Part shown: one piece after another, positions 52,205-63,782 of the stretch
Position numbering within the stretch: the stretch's first letter is position 1
How the letters are laid out: the number at the start of each line of letters is the position of its first letter
DNA from: Malachius bipustulatus
Taxonomy: Eukaryota > Arthropoda > Insecta > Coleoptera > Melyridae
Assembly: GCA_910589415.1 (NCBI GenBank)
Contig: OU342634.1
Location: 124,001-188,000, forward strand
Length of the DNA: 64,000 nt
Direction: 5' to 3'
Notes under the pieces: model-generated
What the model was told of the DNA's origin: nothing
What the model saw: the letters and a program-made list of their open reading frames with translations, nothing else
Database searches by the model: none
Position numbers and translations under genes: made by a program

Positions 52205-53735
52205 TGCAACCCTTCCTTCGGTCGATCTTAAAAAAATTTTTAACTCACCAGGCCAAAGAAAAAGAAAACAAAAAAAAATGAGCGAAAGGAAGGTACCTTC
52301 CCTCTGACCCCGTTTAGGTACTTTCAAATTTGTTTGAACCCAAACAGGACAGAGGGGGTATAAATAAAAAGAAAATGATGATGAATGAAATTACACTACA
52401 AATTCGTTAACATGATCGTCTAAATATAAAAAAAAATATAAGATTCAAAATTCAAATAACTGACCTGCCCTACGTTGTGTCTTTTTAAATTCAGGCCACA
52501 CAGATACTAAATAAAACTCACATTAAAAAAAAATAACAATTTATTGGACTTCTCCAATTAACGACATTAAATTTCCCAGCAAATGAGATATTGTATTGTG
52601 AGACAAATAATTAAAAACTAGGATTCTTGCTTTATCAACTACATACTAGATACAATTTTCGAAAGCAGAACAGCGATAAAACTAAATGTTGGATCCAGGT
52701 AGGATCACCATACTCTCCATAGAAATTTAATTAAAAATTATTTCCTAACCCTACTTAAATTGGCCAATTTCTATTTTATTCTCTTAAAAATTTATCTTAA
52801 TGATTATTTAAAAATAAATATTACATGATGCCAACTTGGCATAATCAAATTTTGCAAGATACTAACATTATTATCTTGATAAGATATCTTCAACTCATCT
52901 ATAGGCAACACAATTTTACTGAATCAAATTAACAACAACATTTGGTAGGTATATCATTCTCTTTTCTTTGGAGAACATAAATCAATCACAAAATAACATT
53001 TACGAGGTACCTTTTGTTGGTTGAGTCGCATTTCCACTCGAAGAAACAAGCAAGAGGGATGACCAGAAGAGTAGGATGCAACACGACGCTTCCTCATTCC
53101 TCGGTTGGTGACGTCAGAACCCCATCCTTAGTCTGGACCACAAAGGAAAACCAACCAAGAAGAAAAAGGAGACGAGTAGAAAAAAGGAAAAGCCCTGAAA
53201 ACAAATTAAATAATCACTATCTGAAATTTTACCAATTGCCATCTTCTCTTACCGATTGGTTTACATCACCCACATCGAGCTTCTTCACTCCACTCTGTGA
53301 TAATTGTTATCCCGAGTCTCATTCTGTCTATTTAGGAACGACATAGAGCATTTGCTTTACTACATAAAACTAAAACAAACTTCATACCTGAATTTTTCAA
53401 CAAGAAATCACCACCATCATCACAAATCGCTCCACTGAACCACCTTCACTTCACGAGTGTTTCCGGCAGAGAGCGAGCTGCCCGACAATCTTCCCTGTTC
53501 TCGACCCCTAGTCAATCGATAAGCCGGCGCAAGGTCAGCCATCTAATATCTCGGTCGGTCACTTCACCGAGTGGCAGTTGACAAGACTCTGACTGACAAG
53601 ACTCATAACTCGATCCCGTTACTATACCTCAAACTATAGAACCTGCGGAGGGTATCATTCTAAAGAAACGCCATCTTGGTAAACCTTTCTACACGTAAAT
53701 TCATTCTGGATAAATACGGAAAAGCGCACGCTACA
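52205..53735 (-). repeat. 5' LTR of element C
   Basis: 1531-bp copy of 43084-44615. One fewer T in the TACCTTTCCC run near 52300 explains the length difference. The TSD ACAG follows. Confidence 0.95.
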
Positions 53736-53739
53736 ACAG

Positions 53740-53960
53740 ACTAGCTTTTGTAAGACAGCACTCTTTATGTGGCAATTGTTTGCGTTCGTAACATTCAGTG
53801 CGCCAGTGTCCATCTTCCACAACATGTAGAATTTGTCAATATTCGCATCACACTTTATTACATTTGAATTTAAATTAAAGGGAGTTCGCTCCACCCGCTT
53901 CCAATTCCCTTCAGACAAATACGGCACTACAATTAAATACGGCAAGCAGCACGCCTCTAC
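53740..53960 (+). pseudogene. Element E Gag C-terminal zinc knuckles
   Basis: Continues the Gag frame after element C: LAFVRQHSLCGNCLRS, a stop (TAA near 53771), then HSVRQCPSSTTCRICQYSHH and TLLH. The C-x2-C and CRxC...HHTLLH pattern is the conserved second Cys/His motif of BEL/Pao Gag. The stop codon lies where related elements have an ordinary residue. Confidence 0.75.
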
Positions 53961-54009
53961 CAAATCCTCTACCTAATTCAAATGATGATCCAGCCTCATC
54001 TCTGCTTTC

Positions 54010-57000
54010 TACTTCTCTAGCCCTACTTTCAGGAAACATTCGACGGTTCTGCTATCAACAGCAGAAGTTGAAATTCGGGATGTATGGGGAAGGTTCCAAA
54101 AGGTACGTGCTCTTTTCGACACCGCCAGCATGGCGAATTTCATTTCCGAACGCTGCGTGAATCGTTTAGGTTTGCCTCGTCGACATTCTTCAATACCGAT
54201 TGAAGGGATAAATAATTTGATCTCCACTTCTAACCGTGGCAGTACTCAATGTTTCATTAAACCGCGTGGTAAAACAGATCCTACTTTTACCTTTGAAGCA
54301 ATCATTTTGCCTGGAATTTGTTCAGATCAGCCAAGAGTCTACCTTAATTCACAAAATTGGTCTCACATTGAAATCTTACCTTTAGCTGATGACAAATTTC
54401 AGACTCCTGGTCCAGTAGATATTTTGCTCAGTGCGGAATTAGTTCCTTTCATGCTGGGTTCAGGACGCATTTTTGGTAAAGTTGGGGAACCGGCAGCCAT
54501 AGAAACCGTTTTCGGTTGGATTCTTCAGGGCCGCACGGAATGCTCATCGCAAACTACCTCGCTTCTTAGTTGTGCCACTGTACTGGAGCCTCAAATAGAT
54601 ATTACTCTTAAAAAATTTTGGGAAATTGAACACCCGCCTACAACGAATGCGATCTTATCTCAAGATGATATTAAATGTGAAACATTATACAAAGACTCAG
54701 TCTCTCGGGATATCTCTGGAAGATTTGTGGTTCCACTTCCCTTCAGGCAAAATGAACTTGATTTCGGAGATTCGTACAACCAAGCCCTACGGCGATTACT
54801 ATCCCTTGAAGCTCGTCTTTACAAAAATCCTGATCTGCACATCGCTTATTCAGATTTCTTTAAAGAATATTTGCAAAAGAATTACATTTCCGAAGTTCCA
54901 CGTTCCGAGTATAAAGCTTCATCGGCCTTTTATCTCCCTCACCACTGTGTCTTAAAGCCTGACAGCGTCTCCACCAAAATTCGAGTCGTTTTTGACGCCG
55001 GTGCAAGGGGATCGAAGGGCCTAAGCCTCAACGATACGCTCTTTTCCGGGCCCAAACTTCAACATGATTTGCCTACCATTCTATTACAATTCCGAACGTT
55101 TCCTATTGTATTTATATGCGACATAAGACAAATGTACTGTCAAATACTAATTAAACCTGAACACCGTAAATATCAGAGATTTCTTTGGCGTTTCTCTACC
55201 ACGGAGGAAGTCAAAGAATATGAACTTAAGACTGTGACTTTCGGAGTGTCTTCCGCTCCATATCTTGCCCTCAGAACTCTCAGAGAACTAGCAGTTGTCG
55301 AACAGGATAATCACCCCTTAGCTTCAGAGGTTTTACAAAATAATTCAGTCTATATGGATGATTGTGTAACCGGGGCAGATTCTGTAGGGGCAGTACTTCA
55401 TCTTCAGTCAGAATTAATCGCTCTCTTGAAAAAAGGCGGTTTCGAGTTACGGAAATGGGCGAGCAATCATCCCGCGGTTCTCTCCGCAGTCCCTTCCGAA
55501 CACTCTCAAATGCCTCTAAGTTTTGATACAGAACTGCCTAGTTTTATAAAAGTTCTTGGACTTCAATGGAATCCTAACTCGGATACTTTCTCGTATTCTG
55601 TCACTCCCATTGAATCGGACTGCACGAAACGTAGCGTGCTATCTCAAATAGCACGGATCTTCGATCCCTTAGGCTTCTTAGCTCCCATGATTTTTCTTGC
55701 AAAGCACATGTTACAACAGCTTTGGCGTTCAAAGACTGGTTGGGATGACCCACCTCCAGATATTATTGTACAGGAATGGAATCGTTTTAGACTGGAACTT
55801 CCAGAAGTAGCCAAAGTTCAACTACCAAGGCTGATAGTTTCAGAGTTGATCTCGCGTTTAGAGATTCACGGGTTCTGTGACGCCAGTACCAAGGGTTATG
55901 GGGCCGTGATCTACTTCCGTGTGATTACGTCTAGCGGACAAATCAAATTGATCCTGATCACGGGAAAATCTCGAGTCGCTCCTCTTAAGGTTATATCCTT
56001 ACCTCGACTAGAACTTTGCGCTGCCTATCTTCTGTCGGACTTAATTACTTTTGTCAAAAAGGCCTATTCTCAAAAATTTACATTCGATACTGTCTATGCG
56101 TGGTCCGACTCACAAGTAACTTTAGCTTGGCTCTCAGCCTCTCCACACCGCTGGAAAACGTTCATAGCTAACCGAGTCGCTCATATTCAGGAAATAGTTC
56201 CTCCATTGTCATGGAAGTATGTGCCCACAAAAGACAACCCTGCTGACTGTGTTTCGAGAGGTCTCAGTCCTAGACCTTTGATAAAACACAAACTCTGGTG
56301 GCAAGGTCCAGATTTCCTTTATAAGCAACCTACAGACTGGCCTGAGCAGCCATCGATTCTATTGGAAAAATTCCCTGAAGCTTCGCAAGAAGAAAAAACT
56401 TTAGCTTTGCACGCTGCAGTGGAAATCTCTTCAGGAGTTATTCCGAATTTACTCGCCAAATTCTCATCCCTACGGAAAATTCAGCGAATTCTAGCTTATG
56501 TCTTACGTCTTTGCCCGCGCCTCCGCAGACAGAAGAAGCCCGATACTCCTGCTCCGACCTACGCCGAAAATCATCGAGCTTTACAGCTAATTATAAGGCA
56601 GGTACAAGCAGAGTGCTTCTCAGATATTGTGGATTTCTGTCAGAAAAAGAGTTCGCTTCCTAAACCTTTCAGAAAATTAGCACCTTTCACTGACGAAGCA
56701 GGTATTCTCAGGATTGGTGGAAGGTTAAGACACTCATCCCTTTCATTGGATGCTAAACATCCCGTTTTATTACCAAAAAAGCATAAATTCACGTTTCTTA
56801 TCATAGAACAAGTCCATAAGGAAAACTTTCATCCTGGTCTTAAATCTCTACACAACTTGATCTTGCAAAACTTTTTGATAATTTCCCCACGTAGCTCGAT
56901 TTACAGTTGTCTTTCTAAATGCCATAAGTGTTTTAAATGTCGACCTCAATCGTATGTCCCCGTTATGGCTGATCTACCTAGATTCAGAATCAATCAAGTC

Positions 57001-57885
57001 AAGGCATTTTCACAAGTGTCCCTAGATTATGCTGGGCCATTCACAATCACAATGGGAAAACATCGAGGTGCGAAGACGTCGAAATCCTATATTTGTCTTT
57101 TCGTATGCTGTGCTACGAAAGCCCTCCATCTAGAATTATCATCGGATCTGACCTCCGACGCATTTCTCGCGAGTTTTCGTCGGTTCATCTCTCGTCGAGG
57201 CAGAGTTTCTGATATTTATTCTGATCAAGGCACTAACTTCAAAGGTGCTTACAACCAACTTCAAATTTTTTCTAATGCTGCAGCTGTTGATCTGGGAATC
57301 AATTGGCACTTTAACCCGCCAGGGGCGCCACATTTCAATGGTTTGAGCGAAGCTGGAGTGAAGTCTGTCAAGACCCATCTTTATCGCGTCGTCGGTCAAC
57401 AACTCATGACCTATGAAGAATTTTATACTTTGCTTACGCAAATTGAGTCTCTTTTAAACTCACGTCCTCTTTCTTCCATCAGCGAAGATCCGAACGATTT
57501 AAGTCCTTTAACACCAGGACATTTCCTTACCCTAGAACCACTTACCAGTTTCCCAGAACCGAATCTTGAACATTTTACCCTAAATAGGCTAAGCCGCTGG
57601 CAGCTTTTGCAGCGAATGCACGCCAGTTTTTGGAAGCGTTGGAGTCAAGAATACTTGCACACCCTGCAACAGCGGGTCAAGTGGACCACGCCCTATCCCA
57701 ATATCAAACTTGATATGCTTGTCCTCATCAAAGATGAGCTAAAGCCTCCACTCGAGTGGGCTCTCGGACGTGTGGTCAAGCTGCATCCAGGAGAAGACGG
57801 GGTAGTGCGCGTCGTCTCGTTAAAAACCCAAAAAGGGATTTTGCAACGTCCTGTGGTAAAAATTTGTCCACTGCCGGGACAATAA
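54010..57885 (+). CDS. Element E Pol: BEL/Pao protease, reverse transcriptase, RNase H, integrase (intact)
   Basis: The first ATG is at 54130, but the same frame is open upstream to about 54010 and includes the protease start (TVLLSTAEVEIRDVW, then LFDTASMANFISERC with D-T-A-S). RT: RVVFDAGARGSKGLSLNDTL, FICDIRQMYCQILI (block A), YMDDCVTGAD (catalytic YMDD near 55351-55362) and IARIFDPLGFLAP. RNase H: IHGFCDASTKGYGAVIY and YAWSDSQVTLAWL. Integrase: HPGLKSLHNLILQNF, CHKCFKCRP, VSLDYAGPF, IYSDQGTNFKGA and GLSEAGVKSVK (D, D, E). The C-terminus ends QRPVVKICPLPGQ. No frameshift across about 1290 codons; all catalytic residues are present. Gag is broken, so this copy alone could not move. Confidence 0.93.
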   Translation, partial: YFSSPTFRKHSTVLLSTAEVEIRDVWGRFQKVRALFDTASMANFISERCVNRLGLPRRHSSIPIEGINNLISTSNRGSTQCFIKPRGKTDPTFTFEAIILPGICSDQPRVYLNSQNWSHIEILPLADDKFQTPGPVDILLSAELVPFMLGSGRIFGKVGEPAAIETVFGWILQGRTECSSQTTSLLSCATVLEPQIDITLKKFWEIEHPPTTNAILSQDDIKCETLYKDSVSRDISGRFVVPLPFRQNELDFGDSYNQALRRLLSLEARLYKNPDLHIAYSDFFKEYLQKNYISEVPRSEYKASSAFYLPHHCVLKPDSVSTKIRVVFDAGARGSKGLSLNDTLFSGPKLQHDLPTILLQFRTFPIVFICDIRQMYCQILIKPEHRKYQRFLWRFSTTEEVKEYELKTVTFGVSSAPYLALRTLRELAVVEQDNHPLASEVLQNNSVYMDDCVTGADSVGAVLHLQSELIALLKKGGFELRKWASNHPAVLSAVPSEHSQMPLSFDTELPSFIKVLGLQWNPNSDTFSYSVTPIESDCTKRSVLSQIARIFDPLGFLAPMIFLAKHMLQQLWRSKTGWDDPPPDIIVQEWNRFRLELPEVAKVQLPRLIVSELISRLEIHGFCDASTKGYGAVIYFRVITSSGQIKLILITGKSRVAPLKVISLPRLELCAAYLLSDLITFVKKAYSQKFTFDTVYAWSDSQVTLAWLSASPHRWKTFIANRVAHIQEIVPPLSWKYVPTKDNPADCVSRGLSPRPLIKHKLWWQGPDFLYKQPTDWPEQPSILLEKFPEASQEEKTLALHAAVEISSGVIPNLLAKFSSLRKIQRILAYVLRLCPRLRRQKKPDTPAPTYAENHRALQLIIRQVQAECFSDIVDFCQKKSSLPKPFRKLAPFTDEAGILRIGGRLRHSSLSLDAKHPVLLPKKHKFTFLIIEQVHKENFHPGLKSLHNLILQNFLIISPRSSIYSCLSKCHKCFKCRPQSYVPVMADLPRFRINQVKAFSQVSLDYAGPFTITMGKHRGAKTSKSYICLFVCCATKALHLELSSDLTSDAFLASFRRFISRRGRVSDIYSDQGTNFKGAYNQLQIFSNAAAVDLGINWHFNPPGAPHFNGLSEAGVKSVKTHLYRVVGQQLMTYEEFYTLLTQIESLLNSRPLSSISEDPNDLSPLTPGHFLTLEPLTSFPEPNLEHFTLNRLSRWQLLQRMHASFWKRWSQEYLHTLQQRVKWTTPYPNIKLDMLVLIKDELKPPLEWALGRVVKLHPGEDGVVRVVSLKTQKGILQRPVVKICPLPGQ

Positions 57886-58097
57886 TTTCTTTTTTTTTTA
57901 ATTTTAATTTTAGGTAATTTTCTAATTTTTTTTTGTTAATTTTTTCATGCATCTCACGTGCATATGAAACCAATCATATGTAATTTAATAAACTAAACAA
58001 CATGTATCGTAAGACTGCAATTTGTAATTTCAAACGAATATATATATATACCTATGTGTATAGTTGGGAAAAACCAAGGCGTTTTTGGTGGGTGGAA
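57886..58097 (+). other. 3' untranslated region of element E with polypurine tract
   Basis: A T-rich run follows the pol stop. GGTGGGTGGAA (58087-58097) sits directly before the LTR and is the probable polypurine tract. Confidence 0.6.
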
Positions 58098-58588
58098 TGT
58101 TGGGGACTGGATCACGTGCCGACTCCAACCCATTTTCAATTAGTTTTATTTGTTTGTAATTTTATTGGCACTTCGTATGACTGACTACGAGGTTAATATC
58201 TTTTATTTAAATTTAATTATTTTCGCGGAAAAACGCATATTGCTGTGTGCACAAACCCGCCCCACTCTCTGGTCAAGCAATACAAGAAGACACGCGGGCG
58301 AGTGAAGAGAAGCGACGACCAGAAACTTGTGATACGGCCCATTCAGCCATTCTAAACAATCGTGTAAAATTACATTTTCTCTAACATTTGTGATATTTGT
58401 GATCCTGCTTCCCGAAAACAACAGAACAACCTTTGAGAGCTCTCAACGACGGGACCAACAACGGCAAAAGGTGAGTGCCTCTTCAATGTGCGTTCGTTTT
58501 TTTGGTATACAGCATAATTTAACACAATTTTACAATTTTTCAAAATAAATGAAATACAGACCACTATAACCAACGTTTGTAGACAACA
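58098..58588 (+). repeat. 3' LTR of element E
   Basis: 491 bp, matches 40887-41377. The TSD CATTA follows. Confidence 0.93.
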
Positions 58589-58593
58589 CATTA

Positions 58594-58803
58594 CTATAAA
58601 TTAAATTATTATTATAAGATGATTTAAGATCATCATATTGATTTTTAAGACTTTTAAATTCATCGAACAATGATTGAAGATGATAAAAGTGAACAAACGT
58701 ATGCTGAGTGCGTTGAAGTTTTGCAGGTCCTAGGTCGATTGGAAGAACTCCTAAGTTCCTGGTAATATTATTTATTTCTGTCCCTTGTCCGATCGTGAGG
58801 AAC
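58594..58803 (-). pseudogene. Element D Env, N-terminal part
   Basis: Minus-strand frame LGVLPIDLGPAKLQRTQHTF, then VHFYHLQSLFDEFKSLKNQY and up to element E. It starts in the overlap with the end of pol, just after a TTTCAG splice-acceptor-like site (58804-58811). The frame joins the main Env part (40886 downward) with the TSD counted once. There is no clear signal peptide in the piece; in errantiviruses env is read from a spliced RNA. Confidence 0.65.
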
Positions 58804-60607
58804 CTGAAATAATTTTCCTTTTACTATGAGCTTTCTTTCTCGGTCTTTTAATATTAGAAATGTGAATATTTTCGGAAGTATTCCCATGTTGGGGTATAAT
58901 CTTTGCTGTTTTTAATTTTGGATTAATTTTTCCCACCGTTTCCTTTTTATATTTGTTCAAAGTTTTACTTTGTTTTTGCTTATTCTTAACAAATATTTTC
59001 TCAGGAATTTCTGGAAGCTTTTCACGAGTCTCATTTGTTTTATTAATAATTTGTTCTTTCCTACTCTGAAGGTGTTCATTTAATTGTTCGTATAAGATTT
59101 TCACCTTATTTTTATGATCGATAACGTAATTGTTTACTAATTGTTTATCGATTTCAATATCAAATGGGGACTCTGTATCTAGATGACCGGTTATAATCTC
59201 ATATGGTTTAAGATTTGTCACGGAATGTACGCTGTTATTATACGCTAAAATCGCATAATTAATTTTCGTTTCTATTGGCTCATTTTTATACTCATTTTGA
59301 TTATTTAAGAGTCTGATGTGCTCGATAAGAGTTGAATGAAATCTTTCAATTAGTCCGTTTGACTCGGGATGTTGGGAACTAATGAAGTGTATTTTAATTT
59401 TATGAGTTTCGAGCAATTCTTTCACTAACGAATTTTTGAATTCGATCCCATTATCGGAGATCACCTGTTCTGGGATACAATGGTGTGAAAAGAATTTTAC
59501 TAGACTATTTGCGACTTCTATACCTTGTGAGGAATTTAATTTGTAAGCTTGCGCGTATTTTGAAAAAGAATCAATAATTGTGAAAAATTTACAATTTTCT
59601 AAGGTTATGCTATCAACGTGTAAAATTTGGAAGGGCTTGATAGCTGTCGGAGTAATATTATATTCCAACTTCAATGGATTTCTATCGTACTTAGTAACTT
59701 GGCAAATTTCGCAATTATTTATATAATTTTGTATCGATTTTCTTTGATTGGGCCAATAATATTGAGCTTTTATTCGCTTTTCTGTTTCATCAAGACCACG
59801 GTGATTTGTTTTGCCTTCATGATACATTAGTATGTGGTTTTTAATTTCATCGTCGTCCAGAATGTCAATTAATTTCTTAGTACATTTAATCATGGAAATT
59901 TGAGAATTCCTAAAATATTTTTGAAGTACGGTACTGAATTTTTCGTAAATTGGGTCTTCAAAATAAACATAATATTTCACCTTTGGTACCACAAATTCTT
60001 TCAAGAATTTAATAATTTCTTCTTCGTAATTATTTTTAGAAAATTGAATGTATATTCGTTGTTTTGTTTTATACAGCTTAACTACTGTAGGTCTAGCAGG
60101 GCCATAATTGACTTCGGATATTATAATTTGATTTTTCCCATAATTTACAGGACAATCAACTATTGGAATCTCTGCGATTGGATTCTCTAAATTTGAATGT
60201 ACAGTTTCGTCATCTTCGAGGGCATTTTCCTCGTCATCTAAGTTTCCTGGTTCAGCGAAAAGTGATTCAATTTCACTGCGATCAGTATGATTTTTATTTT
60301 TAAGATCTTGAATTATATCCTCAATTTCATCACCTACGGGTTTAATTGATTTACCTTTCTTTAAATTATGTGATTCATTAATGTGAAGTTCAATCCTAGA
60401 TAAAGCGTCTGCATTTTTATTTAAAATGCCTTTCTTGTACACAATTTCGTAGTCAAACTCTTCGAGTTTTAGACGCCACCTAACTAATTTGGAATCTGGG
60501 TCTTTAGTTGAAAACAAATATTGTAACGGTTGATGATCAGTTACAATTTTGAATTTTCTGCCAAATAGATAAGGCCTAAAATACTTGACTGACCAGACAA
60601 TCGCCAA
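58772..60607 (-). pseudogene. Element D Pol: RNase H end and integrase
   Basis: The 611-codon frame starts inside RNase H (VKYFRPYLFGRKFKIVTDHQ, ADALSRIEL). The zinc-binding domain (TNHRGLDETEKRIKAQYYW, CEICQVTKYD) and core follow: LHVDSITLENCKF (first Asp), VISDNGIEFKNS (second Asp) and HPESNGLIERFHSTL (Glu). The ending is a basic tail (KRPRKKAHSKRK). The frame to RT is broken near 60600 in a homopolymer-rich spot. Catalytic residues are present. Confidence 0.85.
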
Positions 60608-61937
60608 AAAGTTCTTTGTGTATTGTCGAATAATTTATTTCTGAAGTATTTAGTGTTCTACTTGCATATGCAATGGGTAGATCTGATCCTATTTTACCTT
60701 GCGATAAAATACTGCCAATCGCATAGTTTGATGCGTCAGTAGTGAGTATGAAAGGTTCTTCAAAATTGGGATATTGAAGAATTGGTTCATTTATTAAAAG
60801 ATTTTTACAAAGTTCAAAACATTTAACGTATTCAGGGTCTTTCGGATTAATTATGGAATCTTTCTTTAAGCATTTGGTCAATGGTTTCGTTATTTTTGCA
60901 AAGTCCCTAATAAATTTTCTGTAATATCCTAATAATCCTAAAAAGCCTTTTAATTGCTTGGAATTTTTGGGTATCGGATAATTTTTAATTGCTTTAATCT
61001 TATCTGGATTTGGTTTGACTCCTTCTCTGGTTACAACATGTCCAAGATAAGCTACTTCTTTTCTGAGAAATTCAGATTTATCGATTTGAATTTTAAAATT
61101 AGCCTGTCTTAATCTTTCGAAAACTTCTCGCAATCTACTAATATGTTCCTGGAGGCTAGTGCTGAAAATAATTATGTCATCTAAATAAACAAGACACCTT
61201 TCGTTTTGAATGCCCCTAAGAATATTGTCCATTACTCTCTGAAAAGTCGCAGGAGCATTTTTCAGACCAAATGGCATTCGTAAGAATTCATAATGCCCGT
61301 TTTCTGCATTGAAAGCGGTTTTTTGAATATCTTCTTCATTCATTTCAATCTGGTGAAAGCCTGAAGCCAGATCGAGAGTTGTAAAATATTGGCATCGTCC
61401 TAATTTATCAAGTAAATCGTTAATATTAGGAAGGGGGTATCGATCTCCGATAGTTTTCTCGTTCAACTTTCGGTAGTCGACTACGATACGCCACTTTCTC
61501 TTACCAGATGAGTCAAGTTTCTTTGGAACTATCCAAATTGGTGCGCTCCAAGGACTGTGACTTGGCCTAATAATTTTTTGATCTAACATCGTTTGAATTT
61601 GAGTTTGCATTTCTTTTCTATGAACCTCAGGGTATCTATAGGACTTGGTGTAGATTGGTAATTCATCGGAAGTTTTAATGCTGTGCTTGACTTTATTTGT
61701 AAAAGATAATTGATTACCATCAATATGAAAAAGATCTGAATATTCTTTTACAAGATCTATAATTGATTTTCGTTCTTCCGAATTCATATGTTCGGTGCGA
61801 ACTTTAGAAATGTCAAATTTAAATTTTTCAACATTAAAATTGTTGAAATTTGGACTGTTTTGTTCGTATTCGTCGAGCTTATCAGCCAAAATAGGTTTTG
61901 AAGTATCAATAAATTTTTTCGAATCTGATCGATTCAA
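60576..61937 (-). pseudogene. Element D Pol: reverse transcriptase
   Basis: 453 codons: YRYPEVHRKEMQTQIQTML, WRIVVDYRKLNEKTIG, YFTTLDLASGFHQIEM (block A), FLRMPFGLKNAPATFQRVMD, CLVYLDDIIIFSTSLQEH (YLDD), LGHVVTREGVKPNPDKIKA, LLGYYRKFIRDFAKIT and LTTDASNYAIGSILSQGKIG (RNase H start). It ends in a frameshift. It is joined upstream to the protease by another one-base shift near 61940. Confidence 0.87.
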
Positions 61938-61939
61938 AA

Positions 61940-62525
61940 TTAAGCATATATAGCTACATTATTGACAACTTCTGTCAAACATTCAGGAATTTCAAGATCT
62001 GAAATCCTAGTATATGGAATAATTATATCTCCATTATCAACATTTTTTACATTTAATGTAATAATTTGTTCCGATCTCGGCTCCACTACTGTACAATTCG
62101 TGTTAAGCGAGATGTTATGAAACAAGATTTTAATTTCACTGTTAGGGGTAACTAGAAGATTTCTACTTAAGTCTATACTTGCATTAAGTAGTTTCAATGT
62201 GTCTATTCCCAATAAACAGTCAAAATATTTATGAAAATCAAATAAATGAAATTTCAGAAAATTATTTTTATTTTTTAAATTAAAAATTTTTGAACAGGGT
62301 ATCATTGTACTAAACTGTTCAACAGATGTTCCATATGTGCCGTGGAAATCTGGAAAGGGTCTTTTACGACTGACTTATTAAAATATTTCCGGGCTATTTC
62401 CGGTTTAACAAAAGATTTAGTGCTACCTGTATCTATGAGAACTTTTAAATTATTCTCAGGAAAAATTACATAGGGTAGTTTACTATCATTATTTGTTAGA
62501 TTTAATAATTGAAATTTTGGTATTT
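61940..62525 (-). pseudogene. Element D protease
   Basis: After the gag stop the -1 frame reads LPYVIFPENNLKVLIDTGST with catalytic D-T-G-S (62422-62433), then a frame starting at 62305 with FHKYFDCLLGIDTLKLLNAS (second hallmark, LLGIDTL), ending in a stop at 61940. Protease and gag are in -1 register, as in errantiviruses; protease and RT are separated by a probable mutation. Confidence 0.75.
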
Positions 62526-63782
62526 TTATTTCTGTTCCGAGGCTTCTAACTGAAAAAACTTTGATTCATCACATTCATCGATTATTGGTTCAATAACTGG
62601 TTCAGATGGATCGTCACCTATGTTATGTAATTCTTCAATAGTATAATTTTGCCTATTATTAAAAGAATTATTTCTAAAGTTATTTTGACCAAATCTATTA
62701 ATTTGAGGCTGTCTGAAAGTATTTCTTGTCGATATGCTCATAGGAGTAGGTTTATTAAATTGCTGCGAATTATTTTGACTAGGTGCAAAAACATTTTTAT
62801 TTCTAAAATTAACATTACCACTGTGATGAGGCTGCGGGTTATTAGAGAAATTTTGTCTTCCTGGTACTTGAGAATTATGTGCAAAGTTTGTTAACTGTAG
62901 CGGTCGGAATGATTTAGATTTTGCTGAGAAATTATTTTTTTGTTGATAATTATTGTGATTCTGATTTACTTTATTTTTTTGCGATTTTTCTTGACTAGCT
63001 TCGATTTGAAAATCGTTAGTCAGCATATTTAAAGCAGAATTTAAATCAGGTGGATTCTTTGTTCTCATTAAAGATCCAATTGGTTCCTTTAAACCGCGAA
63101 GTAATACTCTACAAGCAAGTGCTCTGAAATAACCTGATAACACTGTTTGCGTATTTCTCTCATAATGTGCAGCTAAATGTGATATTTGCACGTTTAGAAT
63201 ATGTTGAACTCGGTTGAAGAAGTCAAACGCGGATTCATTTCCTTGCTTGAGTTCTATCATTTCTATGTTTAAAGTATACGCATCACGTTTATCTGAGTAA
63301 GCGTTAAGTAATGCTGTTTTAAGATCAGCCCAACATTTAATGGTACAAGAAGAAATATTAATTGCAGCTTCTCCTTTGATTTTAGCAAGTATGCTTGACA
63401 TCAAATATTCATTTTGAAAATCATTGGCATCTGCTAAATTATAAAATTTAATAACTAATTTTTCACAAATCTCTAGAAACCTTGGAAGTAATTGTTGTTC
63501 TCCGTGAAATTCTGGGATCATACTTAGGTATTCTTGCTTTAAAACTGGGACTTGAATTACTGGAGGTACTTGAGGTACTCGAGGTACTTGAGGTACTTGA
63601 GGTTCAGTCATTTTTATGGTATTTTTTGTTACTTTAATGTCAATAAGAGATAATCTAGAAATATCAAAAATTGATTCGTCCACAGGAATTTCTTTAATTA
63701 AAGGAGATGATGGGTGAGATGAGTCAGAATCAGAACTTGAACTTTCTGAGGAAAACCTATCTTTCGGACCCCTAAAAGACAT
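62526..63782 (-). CDS. Element D Gag (zinc-knuckle-free)
   Basis: 418 intact codons starting MSFRGPKDRFSSESSSSDSD. A Val-Pro-Gln repeat (about residues 60-78) precedes the capsid-like part (LPRFLEICEKLVIKFYNLAD, SAFDFFNRVQHILNVQ, LRGLKEPIGSLMRTKNPPDL). The tail from about 270 is Asn/Gln/Arg-rich with no Cys/His motif, as in element A Gag. It ends KFFQLEASEQK; the run AAGTTTTTTCAG there may be where -1 slippage into protease occurs. The ATG follows a donor-like GTAAGT by about 15 bases. Confidence 0.8.
   Translation of the reverse strand: MSFRGPKDRFSSESSSSDSDSSHPSSPLIKEIPVDESIFDISRLSLIDIKVTKNTIKMTEPQVPQVPRVPQVPPVIQVPVLKQEYLSMIPEFHGEQQLLPRFLEICEKLVIKFYNLADANDFQNEYLMSSILAKIKGEAAINISSCTIKCWADLKTALLNAYSDKRDAYTLNIEMIELKQGNESAFDFFNRVQHILNVQISHLAAHYERNTQTVLSGYFRALACRVLLRGLKEPIGSLMRTKNPPDLNSALNMLTNDFQIEASQEKSQKNKVNQNHNNYQQKNNFSAKSKSFRPLQLTNFAHNSQVPGRQNFSNNPQPHHSGNVNFRNKNVFAPSQNNSQQFNKPTPMSISTRNTFRQPQINRFGQNNFRNNSFNNRQNYTIEELHNIGDDPSEPVIEPIIDECDESKFFQLEASEQK

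Larger units (their letters stand above)
43084..53735 (-). mobile_element. Element C: Ty3/gypsy inserted in element E gag
   Basis: LTRs 43084-44615 (1532 bp) and 52205-53735 (1531 bp) differ by about eight bases including one indel. The TSD ACAG is at 43080-43083 and 53736-53739. The element is 10.65 kb including a 1212-bp foldback insert. Minus strand: leader, gag, pol, non-coding 3' region. Same lineage as element B. Pol is intact; gag is disrupted by a frameshift and the insert. Confidence 0.95.
40887..58588 (+). mobile_element. Element E: BEL/Pao retrotransposon inserted in element D env
   Basis: 491-bp LTRs (40887-41377 and 58098-58588) start TGTTGGGG and end AGACAACA. The TSD is CATTA (40882-40886 and 58589-58593), 5 bp as expected for BEL/Pao. 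Without element C the element is about 7.05 kb. The LTRs differ at only a few positions. Gag is broken by a frameshift and by C; the pol frame is open for about 1290 codons. Confidence 0.95.
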
